DNA of 7,407 nucleotides from Chloroflexota bacterium (GTDB lineage Bacteria > Chloroflexota > UBA4733): assembly GCA_025449435.1 (NCBI GenBank), contig JANWJO010000165.1, positions 1-7,407 on the forward strand, in the 5' to 3' direction. Each line of letters starts with the position of its first letter. The first letter of the stretch is position 1. Shown here in pieces: positions 1 to 5,192 of the stretch. The position numbers and the translations under genes were made by a program. The notes below the pieces were generated by a model. The model had not been told where the DNA came from. It ran no database searches and was given only the letters and a program-made list of their open reading frames with translations.

Positions 1-654
1 GTCGCTCGCACAACGCTCGCGCAACTCGGCGGCACGTTGCCCTTCTGGCAACGCCGCATCGACGCGGTGACGCTGCTTGGTTTTGAAGCCGGACACGCAG
101 GCGCACTGCCGGAGATCGCCAGCCGGTACACCCTCAACGCTGCCGTTGCGCCAAAGGCACCCTCCAAGCCCGGCACCTCGGACCAGACGGCTGAGGCCGC
201 GCTGCCAGCCAACTCACTCCGCATCGCACCAACGGACAGCATTCTGGACAAAGCAGACCGCATTCCTGCCACTGGCGTATCGGTGGAATTGTGGTCTGCG
301 GGCACCGCCGCGACGCCGCACGTGCTCGCCCGCATCACCGCAGATGATGCAACCATCTTAGACGCCGCGTCACTATCACCCACCGACCAGCATCGCCTGT
401 TGCTCGAAGACGTGCCGCTGCAAGCCAGTGTTTTGATCGCTCCCGGCGGCGCAACTGCTGCAGCGTTCGATCCTGGCTTTCTGCTGGCCGTCCACCCGAG
501 CTATATCCTGGCCGGTGCTCCACCAGCGCGAGCATCGACCGCGGCGCCGGCCACCGACCCGTATGTCTACGACCCAGATGTCACGGTAGTTCGGGTTGAC
601 CTGTCGGGCCCGCTGCAGCTCGTTCCGGAGGGAGACTCCTTTGTGCTGCAGTGA
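1..654 (+). CDS. comEC: ComEC/Rec2-like protein, C-terminal metallo-beta-lactamase-like domain (5' partial)
   Basis: The reading frame is open from the first base and ends at TGA 652-654, so this is the last 217 residues of a longer protein whose start lies outside the window. ComEC is the inner-membrane channel for DNA uptake, and many forms carry a C-terminal metallo-beta-lactamase (MBL) fold domain. The family resemblance is in the framework. Residues 13-21 (LPFWQRRID) match the segment just before the usual HxHxDH motif. Residues 114-123 sit where a 'LLTGD' strand is expected. Residues 144-171 match the 'VLKVGHHGS...P..LLAAVRPRVAVIS' segment. The metal ligands look lost: residues 27-32 read GFEAGH instead of HxHxDH, TGD is replaced, and HHG is replaced by PGG at 148-150. 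An alanine- and proline-rich linker at about 173-185 precedes a short C-terminal strand region. The assignment rests on recognition of this framework without an alignment. The alternative is an unrelated secreted or membrane protein. Confidence 0.6.
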   Translation, partial: VARTTLAQLGGTLPFWQRRIDAVTLLGFEAGHAGALPEIASRYTLNAAVAPKAPSKPGTSDQTAEAALPANSLRIAPTDSILDKADRIPATGVSVELWSAGTAATPHVLARITADDATILDAASLSPTDQHRLLLEDVPLQASVLIAPGGATAAAFDPGFLLAVHPSYILAGAPPARASTAAPATDPYVYDPDVTVVRVDLSGPLQLVPEGDSFVLQ

Positions 655-682
655 GCGTGTGGCGCAGATGTGGTGCGCATAC

Positions 683-691
683 GGGTACACT
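683..691 (+). promoter_or_regulatory. candidate promoter -10 region of the tRNA-Lys gene
   Basis: The box GGGTACACT contains TACACT at 686-691, a reasonable -10 hexamer, about 21 bases before the mature tRNA 5' end. It is followed by a GCGCGC stretch. The same nine bases occur on the minus strand at 7222-7230, also followed by GCGCGC. No good -35 hexamer is visible at 16-18 bp spacing. Confidence 0.35.
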
Positions 692-712
692 CCATGCGCG
701 CTAGAGCGGGCC

Positions 713-785
713 GGGAGTATAGCTCAGTTGGCAGAGCACCTGACTTTTAATCAGGGTGTCCTGGGTTCGAGTCCCAGTGCTCCCA
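713..785 (+). tRNA. trnK: tRNA-Lys (anticodon TTT)
   Basis: A complete cloverleaf can be folded by eye. The acceptor stem pairs 713-719 (GGGAGTA) with 778-784 (TGCTCCC), including one G-U pair. The D stem is GCTC 722-725 with GAGC 734-737. The anticodon stem is CCTGA 739-743 with TCAGG 751-755, around the loop CTTTTAA with anticodon TTT at 746-748. The T stem is CTGGG 761-765 with CCCAG 773-777, around TTCGAGT. The discriminator base is A785. The following bases are CTT, so the CCA end is not encoded and must be added by CCA-adding enzyme, as in several phyla outside the gamma-proteobacteria. It lies 58 bp after the stop of the ComEC-like gene and points the same way. Confidence 0.97.
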
Positions 786-846
786 CTTTCTGGCAATCGC
801 CCTCGAGTTCTAGAGATCCTACCTGCGGTTCAGAGTGCACTAGTTG

Positions 847-1155
847 CTAGCCAAGAGGTTCGTAGACAACCTGTTTGGAGTTATCGCTGGGGTGAGCTAT
901 ACGGCATCTGGGCCCGCCCGGTGCTGGCCCCGCCGTCCCAAGGGGATGGCTCCGCGTGAGAGCGGTTCCGAATACGTTGTTCCCCATCGGGGGACGTCCT
1001 GGAATCGCAATAGCTCCCGCGTCATGGAACGCTCGGACGATGCGTAGCGACGTGTTCACATCGTGCTCCGTAGCTCCCGCCAGGTAATATCTAGGGCCTC
1101 TTCTCGCGGTAGCGGCTCCGACAAGATTGCTATCTCTTGCACATGGCAGCAGCAT
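847..1155 (-). CDS. possible small hypothetical protein (102 aa) downstream of the ABC permease
   Basis: This frame starts at ATG 1155-1153, only 11 bases after the permease stop and in the same direction. A purine-rich GGGGAG lies 6 bases before the start and could act as a ribosome binding site. It ends at TAG 849-847. Nothing in the translation is recognised: there is no signal peptide, clear membrane segment or known motif. Codon choice looks random, with several AGA codons and mixed third positions, unlike the neighbouring genes, which prefer GC-ending codons. Placement and ribosome binding site argue for a gene and codon use argues against, so it may well be chance or a decayed gene. 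Confidence 0.2.
   Translation of the reverse strand: MLLPCARDSNLVGAATARRGPRYYLAGATEHDVNTSLRIVRAFHDAGAIAIPGRPPMGNNVFGTALTRSHPLGTAGPAPGGPRCRIAHPSDNSKQVVYEPLG
932..950 (+). other. 8-bp hairpin in the tRNA-permease intergenic region
   Basis: GCCGTCCC (932-939) pairs with GGGATGGC (943-950) around a three-base loop, with one G-U pair on the plus strand. No T-tract follows on the plus strand (TCCGCG). On the minus strand the bases after it are GGGGCC. It is therefore not a standard intrinsic terminator, and may be part of an RNA structure together with the stems at 981-994 and 1037-1064. Confidence 0.4.
1011..1080 (+). repeat. 10-bp direct repeat TAGCTCCCGC, two copies
   Basis: The identical 10-mer occurs at 1011-1020 and 1071-1080, exactly 60 bp apart. 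The copies flank the ACGATG/CATCGT stem at 1037-1064. The surrounding bases do not match, so this is not a longer duplication. It could be a protein-binding site pair, part of an RNA fold, or chance. Confidence 0.4.
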
Positions 1156-1166
1156 CCCCTGCTCCC

Positions 1167-1940
1167 CTACTGCTTAGCCAGCACCTCTTCACGTCGCCAG
1201 GTCGTAGCCGAGACGACTGTGAGGCCAACGTCGATGGCGAGCAGCAGGACCACCAGGCCGACGAGCGGCAAAACGCCCCAACTTTGTAACTTCACGGCAG
1301 AGCCAAAGACGATGGCCCAGAGGGGTAGCAGAACTAACCCACCGACCTGTTGCGCCGTGTTGAAGGTGCGCACCCGTGAGGAGATCAGGCTGGCGACGGT
1401 TGCAGCGAACAGGGCAACAATCGGCACGAGAGCCAGCATCGTGAAGGAAAGCGCCGCCGGCAAGAGGCGCACGGTATCGACGCCGAACAAGACGGCGAGG
1501 CCGCCGACGTAGACACATTCGGCGACGATGGAAAACAACATGCCCGGGATGATGGAACCGAGTACTTTGCCACCGTAGATCGCCACGTTGGAAGCCGGCG
1601 ACGCCAGGAGGGGCGTCAGGTTGCCCTGCTCCTTTTCCCCGGCAAACTGGCCGGAAGCGATGCCGACGGCCGAGGTCGTCGGCATGAGACCAATAATGAG
1701 GAAGAAGATGGCGATGCCAGCTTCAGCATTCGTGTCATGCGACCCCACCTGCGGACGCAGGACCGTGAGCAGCAGAAATATGGGGAAGGCCAGCGAAAAG
1801 AAGAGACTCATAATGAGCGTCATGCGGTCGCGCAAGGACTCCAACGCGCTCCGGCGGGCGATCAGGAGCAGGAGGCGGAGATCGCTTGGTGGCGCAAACA
1901 CCTTGGACGCTGGCGCGGCGAAGTGTAATGGTTCGGACAT
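1167..1940 (-). CDS. ABC-2 type transporter permease, NatB-like
   Basis: This 257-residue integral membrane protein is the permease half of an ABC-2 exporter; two copies would pair with the ATPase encoded just upstream. About six hydrophobic segments are visible, at roughly 42-60, 75-97, 127-152, 160-185, 198-216 and 222-245. The key family mark is GEKEQGNLTPLLASP at 101-115, close to the GEKERGTLE.LLA.P signature of NatB/ABC2_membrane_3 permeases. The C-terminus WRREEVLAKQ is also typical. The chosen start at 1940 follows GAGGGG about 4 bases upstream and lies 8 bp after the ATPase stop; the open frame runs further upstream but would overlap the ATPase gene. The extracytoplasmic stretch after segment 1 is only about 12 residues, so it lacks the large loop of full-length NatB. 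The substrate is unknown: sodium, drugs or lipids are all possible. Confidence 0.88.
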   Translation of the reverse strand: MSEPLHFAAPASKVFAPPSDLRLLLLIARRSALESLRDRMTLIMSLFFSLAFPIFLLLTVLRPQVGSHDTNAEAGIAIFFLIIGLMPTTSAVGIASGQFAGEKEQGNLTPLLASPASNVAIYGGKVLGSIIPGMLFSIVAECVYVGGLAVLFGVDTVRLLPAALSFTMLALVPIVALFAATVASLISSRVRTFNTAQQVGGLVLLPLWAIVFGSAVKLQSWGVLPLVGLVVLLLAIDVGLTVVSATTWRREEVLAKQ

Positions 1941-1948
1941 GACGCCCC

Positions 1949-2926
1949 TCACTTCGACTTGCTGGCCAGAACGGCAATCGCGGCGTGGTCTTCCTCGCCG
2001 ATCGCCTGGGCGTAGACATCTTCCAGCGTGCGCGTGGTACACGTAACGGAAACGAGCTGCGCACCAACGCCAACCAAGCGTGAAAGCACTAGCGGATTGA
2101 CCCGCCGCGGCTCCGGCGTGCGATATTCGAGCAGTTGTATATGCATCCCCTGTGACGCATCGCTAATTGGTGTGGCAAGATGCTCCAAGCCGCGAAACAG
2201 GTCCGTGGGCGCCAGCAGGGACTCAGCTAACTCCACCTGCACCAGCGTGTCTGGCGAGGCGCCGGCTCGCAATGCTGCCGGCGCATTCGAGGCGACGATG
2301 CGCCCCTGACGCATGATCGCTACCTCATCGGCGAGGCGTTCCGCTTCGTCAAGATCGTGGGTACAGAGGACGATGCTGCGACTGGCGTGCTTGAGTCCGA
2401 CGACCAACTCGCGCACGGCGCGGGCGGCCAGCGGGTCGAGTCCGGACGTCGGCTCGTCTAGGAAGAGAGACGACGGCTCGTGCAACAGGGCCCGCGCCAA
2501 TGCCACTTTCTGCTTCATCCCCTTAGAGAAGCCCACCATCCGCTCTCGCCGCCTGTCCGACAGTTCAAAGAGGGTCAGTAGCTCGTCGATCCGCCGGGAA
2601 CGCCAGGCCGTATCCATGCCGTAGATGCGGCCGAAGAACTCCAGGTAGGAGGAAACGGTCATGCGCTCGTAGAGCCCCGGCACGTCAGTCACCAGGCCGA
2701 CGCGGGCGCGGACACCGGAGGGATCGGTGCGAATGTTCAGGCCGGCGACCGTCGCCTCACCGGAGCTGGGGGCTAGCAGCCCGGCCAGCATGCGCACCGT
2801 CGTCGTCTTGCCCGCGCCATTGGGTCCAAGGAGGGCCAGAATTGCCCCATCTGGCACGCGCAGCGAGACCTGATCGACGGCCCGGAAGTCGCCAAACTGC
2901 CGGCTGAGTGCGCGGGCTTCGATCAT
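1949..2926 (-). CDS. ABC transporter ATP-binding protein, NatA-like
   Basis: This 325-residue ATPase powers the permease encoded 8 bp downstream. Visible motifs are Walker A GPNGAGKT at 34-41, signature region FSKGMKQK at 133-140 in place of LSGGQ, Walker B SLFLDEP at 153-159, D-loop SGLDP at 161-165 and switch His190. The Q-loop position reads VTDVPGLYERMTV, so Gln is replaced by Asp81; acidic replacements here are common in NatA/CcmA-type ATPases. After about residue 220 there is a C-terminal extension of roughly 100 residues, as in DUF4162-type exporters. ATG 2926-2924 was chosen because it starts the conserved N-terminus (MIEARALSRQFG) and has GGAAAG about 8 bases upstream. An upstream ATG at 2965 would add 13 unlikely residues. 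The two genes form a tight operon transcribed leftwards from the divergent region. Confidence 0.95.
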   Translation of the reverse strand: MIEARALSRQFGDFRAVDQVSLRVPDGAILALLGPNGAGKTTTVRMLAGLLAPSSGEATVAGLNIRTDPSGVRARVGLVTDVPGLYERMTVSSYLEFFGRIYGMDTAWRSRRIDELLTLFELSDRRRERMVGFSKGMKQKVALARALLHEPSSLFLDEPTSGLDPLAARAVRELVVGLKHASRSIVLCTHDLDEAERLADEVAIMRQGRIVASNAPAALRAGASPDTLVQVELAESLLAPTDLFRGLEHLATPISDASQGMHIQLLEYRTPEPRRVNPLVLSRLVGVGAQLVSVTCTTRTLEDVYAQAIGEEDHAAIAVLASKSK

Positions 2927-2963
2927 TGGGGCATCTTTCCAGCGGCAGGGTAACAACCCAGGC

Positions 2964-2991
2964 ATCGTACCTCTTTTGCCACCCGAGTCGA
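2964..2991 (-). promoter_or_regulatory. weak candidate sigma70-type promoter for the ABC exporter operon
   Basis: On the minus strand TCGACT (2991-2986) and TACGAT (2969-2964) are separated by 16 bp and match the -35 and -10 consensus at four of six positions each. The predicted start would lie about 30 bases before the ATPase start codon. With such partial matches it is only a candidate. Confidence 0.25.
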
Positions 2992-3010
2992 ACTGCTGTG
3001 TCTCGCCAGC

Positions 3011-3025
3011 TGCAAGCGCTTGGCA
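3011..3025. promoter_or_regulatory. LacI/GalR-like operator candidate
   Basis: TGCAAGCGCTTGGCA has the LacI-family layout TGnAAnCGnTTnCA around a central CG. The core AAGCGCTT is a perfect palindrome, and TGCAAGCGCTTGCA would be perfect if one extra G near the right end were removed. It lies in the divergent promoter region, where a repressor could control either operon. The family preference is established knowledge; that this site is bound is inference. Confidence 0.35.
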
Positions 3026-3210
3026 ACACTACAGGCATCGTCATCACCGGTTCCTGAGGTTTGGTTGTTGCAGCGTTTGCCTTCCTTTCCGCAGTTGCAG
3101 GCGATAACCTGGCGACGGAGCGGCATGCATGAATGCGGTATCCTCAGCCAGCTTTAGGAAGCACCGTTCCAGCGACCCCCGGCTGGGCAGCACACGCAGG
3201 GAAGGTACCG

Positions 3211-4140
3211 ATGAACGTAGCCTGGCACGGCGTGTTTCCGGCGATCACCACCCAATTTGCTTCGGGCCAAGAACTGGATATTCCTGGCACGCTCGCCCAC
3301 TTGGACAGACTCATGGCTGCCGGTATTCACGGTGTCATCGCCATGGGCACGGTGGGAGAGAACTGCTCACTGGAGGCAGCCGAGAAGCAGGAGTTGCTCC
3401 GGGCGATGGTGGTCCACGTCGCCGGGCGTATGCCTGTACTCACCGGCGTAGCTGAGACTACGACGCGGCAAGCCTGCCGGTACGCGGCCGCGGCAGAGCA
3501 AGCCGGCGCCGACGGGTTGATGGTGCTGCCAGCGATGGTCTACAAAGCTGATGCCAGCGAGGCGATGTACCACTTCCGCCAGGTGGCCAGAGCGACATCG
3601 CTGCCAATCCTGGTGTATAACAATCCGGTTGCCTACCGAGTGGACTTGACTACTCCCGAGTTTGTGGCGCTAGCCGACGAGCCGAACCTAGTCGCCATCA
3701 AGGAGTCGTCGGAAAACCCGCGCCGTATCACCGAGTTAAGACGGGTTCTCGGCGACCGCTACATCCTGTTCTGCGGAGTGGACGACCTCGTGGTCGAAGC
3801 CCACGCCCTGGGCGCCACTGGGTGGGTCGCTGGTCTGGTCAACGCCTATCCCGAAGAAACGATGACGCCATGGAACCTGCTGCAGCGCGGCGACCTCTTC
3901 GGAGCGCGCGCCGTGTACCAGTGGTTTCAACCGCTGCTCCAGCTTGATACGCTGCCCAAGCTTGTCCAGTGCATTAAGCTTGCTGCCAGCGTTCGCGGCC
4001 TCGGCAGCGAGACCGTGCGCGAACCAAGGTTGATGCTTGCGGGTGCGGAGCGCGAGCGCGTGCTAGGCATCATCCACGAGGCTGAGGCGGCACGGCAACA
4101 CGTCCGGACGCTGCGTGGCGTAGCCCAGGCGCCGCGCTAA
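3211..4140 (+). CDS. DHDPS/N-acetylneuraminate lyase family enzyme, probable pyrroline-4-hydroxy-2-carboxylate deaminase
   Basis: This 309-residue cytoplasmic class I aldolase-type TIM barrel has the family Schiff-base lysine Lys164 (in VAIKES), Tyr136 (in YNNP) and GTVGEN at 46-51. It is unlikely to be the lysine-biosynthesis enzyme. The second Thr of GTTGE is Val, the proton-relay Tyr of the TPYY motif is replaced around Met109, and the substrate-binding Arg after YN.P is Ala141. The 'LMVLPAMVYK' and 'KLVQCIKLA' segments recall LhpC-type deaminases of hydroxyproline catabolism, which convert pyrroline-4-hydroxy-2-carboxylate to 2-oxoglutarate semialdehyde and ammonia. A proline racemase-family gene starts 1 bp after its stop, which supports that role. 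The start at 3211 was chosen for GAAGG five bases upstream and because homology begins there; an ATG at 3133 is in frame but would add a non-conserved leader. The family is certain and the exact substrate is inferred from context. Confidence 0.9.
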   Translation: MNVAWHGVFPAITTQFASGQELDIPGTLAHLDRLMAAGIHGVIAMGTVGENCSLEAAEKQELLRAMVVHVAGRMPVLTGVAETTTRQACRYAAAAEQAGADGLMVLPAMVYKADASEAMYHFRQVARATSLPILVYNNPVAYRVDLTTPEFVALADEPNLVAIKESSENPRRITELRRVLGDRYILFCGVDDLVVEAHALGATGWVAGLVNAYPEETMTPWNLLQRGDLFGARAVYQWFQPLLQLDTLPKLVQCIKLAASVRGLGSETVREPRLMLAGAERERVLGIIHEAEAARQHVRTLRGVAQAPR

Positions 4141-4141
4141 C

Positions 4142-5107
4142 ATGCCGCCGTCACGGGTGCAGCGCGTCCACGTGATCGACTCCCACAGCGGCGGCGAACC
4201 CACGCGGGTCGTGGTGAGCGGCGGGCCCGATCTCGGACGGCAGCCACTCGACCAGCAGCGTGCCCGGTTCGCATCGCACTACGACAGCTTCCGCACCACC
4301 ATCATCAACGAGCCGCGCGGCTCGGAAGCTATCGTCGGTGCGCTGCTGTGCCAGCCGGTAGACGGCCGGTGTGTCACCGGCGTCATCTTCTTCAACGACG
4401 CTGGCTACCTGCACATGTGCGGGCACGGCACGATGGGCGTGATGGTGACACTGGCCTACCTCGGCCGGATCGGACCGGGCAAGCACTTCATCGAAACGCC
4501 GGTGGGTGTCATATGTGTCAACCTTCTGGAAGACGGCGCAGTAGCCATCGAGAACGTGTCAAGTTTCCGGCTCGTCAAGGAGTTGTGCCTGGACGTGCCC
4601 GGCTACGGCCCGGTGACCGGCGATGTGGCCTGGGGAGGCAACTGGTTTTTCATCACCGGGCACTGCCCTCACCCACTGGAGTTGACGCACCTCGACGAAC
4701 TCACGGCCTACACCCCCGCTATCCGGTCGGCACTCAGTCAAGAGGTTGTGAACGGCCATCCCGGATCGAGCATCGACCACATTGAAGTTACTGGTCCAGC
4801 CAAGTCCTCTGCTGCCAGTGGACGTAACTTTGTGCTGTGCCCGGGCCGGGCCTATGATCGTTCACCTTGCGGCACCGGTACGAGCGCCAAACTCGCCTGC
4901 CTCTACGCCGACGGACTCCTCAAAGAAGGCGAGGTATGGCGGCAAGAGGGCATCCTAGGCACGGTGTTCGAGGGCTCAGTGAGAGCAGCGGACGGGATGG
5001 TCATCCCCACCATTAAGGGAAAGGCGTGGGTTTGCGCCGATTCGACGCTGCTCTACGACTCCTCCGACCCTTTCAAAGAGGGCATCCCGGCGCCAAAGCT
5101 CACCTAG
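4142..5107 (+). CDS. proline racemase family protein, probable 4-hydroxyproline 2-epimerase
   Basis: This 321-residue enzyme inverts the alpha carbon of proline-type amino acids using two cysteines as acid and base, without cofactor. Both are visible: Cys93 in MCGHGTMG (91-98) and Cys243 in SPCGTGTSAK (241-250). The N-terminal HVIDSHSGGEPTRVV (10-24) and NEPRG (56-60) are typical of the family. Retention of both cysteines argues against a trans-3-hydroxyproline dehydratase, where the second is usually Thr. Next to a DHDPS-type deaminase gene, the best reading is trans-4-hydroxy-L-proline to cis-4-hydroxy-D-proline epimerase (LhpA-type), though proline racemase cannot be excluded. ATG 4142 lies one base after the upstream TAA with no strong ribosome binding site, so translational coupling is likely. 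Length is normal for the family. Confidence 0.93.
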   Translation: MPPSRVQRVHVIDSHSGGEPTRVVVSGGPDLGRQPLDQQRARFASHYDSFRTTIINEPRGSEAIVGALLCQPVDGRCVTGVIFFNDAGYLHMCGHGTMGVMVTLAYLGRIGPGKHFIETPVGVICVNLLEDGAVAIENVSSFRLVKELCLDVPGYGPVTGDVAWGGNWFFITGHCPHPLELTHLDELTAYTPAIRSALSQEVVNGHPGSSIDHIEVTGPAKSSAASGRNFVLCPGRAYDRSPCGTGTSAKLACLYADGLLKEGEVWRQEGILGTVFEGSVRAADGMVIPTIKGKAWVCADSTLLYDSSDPFKEGIPAPKLT

Positions 5108-5129
5108 CCCTGTTCACAGCGTACACGAC

Positions 5130-5159
5130 TTGTTACCCTACCCTGGCTTGCGGTATGGA
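5130..5159 (+). promoter_or_regulatory. weak candidate promoter for the SMP-30 gene
   Basis: TTGTTA (5130-5135) and TATGGA (5154-5159) are separated by 18 bp in the 85-bp gap before the SMP-30 gene. The -35 region is part of the 10-mer TTGTTACCCT, also found on the minus strand upstream of the ABC ATPase (2956-2947). The gap may instead be internal to one long transcript. Confidence 0.25.
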
Positions 5160-5192
5160 GCTCACAACCGTCACGGAAGGGATATGTAGCCG

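Larger units (their letters stand above)
786..1166. other. intergenic region with hairpins, repeats and no confident gene
   Basis: These 381 bases separate the tRNA from the 3' end of the ABC permease gene. No recognisable protein is encoded on either strand; the best small ORF is listed separately. Visible structure: an 8-bp stem at 932-939/943-950 with loop AAG; a 5-bp stem TCCCC/GGGGA at 981-985/990-994; a 6-bp stem ACGATG/CATCGT at 1037-1042/1059-1064; the 10-mer TAGCTCCCGC at 1011-1020 and again at 1071-1080; and five six-base palindromes between 802 and 851. No tmRNA, SRP RNA or RNase P core motif was recognised, and no hairpin is followed by a T-run. Confidence 0.5.
2959..3041 (+). repeat. 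10-bp direct repeat CAGGCATCGT, two copies
   Basis: Identical copies lie at 2959-2968 and 3032-3041, with starts 73 bp (about seven helical turns) apart. They bracket the LacI-like palindrome at 3011-3025. The left copy overlaps the candidate -10 of the exporter promoter. Paired operator sites are one reading and chance is another. Confidence 0.35.
2927..3210. promoter_or_regulatory. divergent intergenic region between ABC exporter and catabolic cluster
   Basis: This 284-bp spacer must hold promoters for the leftward exporter operon and the rightward lyase-racemase genes. It contains a LacI/GalR-like near-palindrome at 3011-3025, a 10-bp direct repeat (2959-2968 and 3032-3041) and a possible leftward promoter near 2964-2991. 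No convincing rightward -35/-10 pair was found; TATCCT at 3139-3144 is the best -10 candidate. The lyase frame is open back to an ATG at 3133, but 3211 is the better start. No regulator gene lies in the window. Confidence 0.45.

Noticed and set aside
802..851. The palindrome cluster as certain vector polylinker contamination
   Set aside because: The flanks are a perfect tRNA on one side and continuous genomic-looking sequence on the other, and the site order does not match a polylinker I recognise. It is kept only as a low-level observation.
1063..1512. A 149-codon plus-strand frame antisense to the ABC permease
   Set aside because: The minus strand encodes a clear membrane protein with the GEKEQG motif; the plus-strand translation is a Ser/Thr/Arg-rich shadow.
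3211..4140. Reading the first catabolic gene as dapA of lysine biosynthesis
   Set aside because: Key DHDPS substrate residues differ and the neighbour is a proline racemase-family gene, not a lysine-pathway gene.
4142..5107. Reading the racemase-family gene as a trans-3-hydroxy-L-proline dehydratase
   Set aside because: Those dehydratases usually replace the second catalytic Cys with Thr. Here both Cys93 and Cys243 are present.
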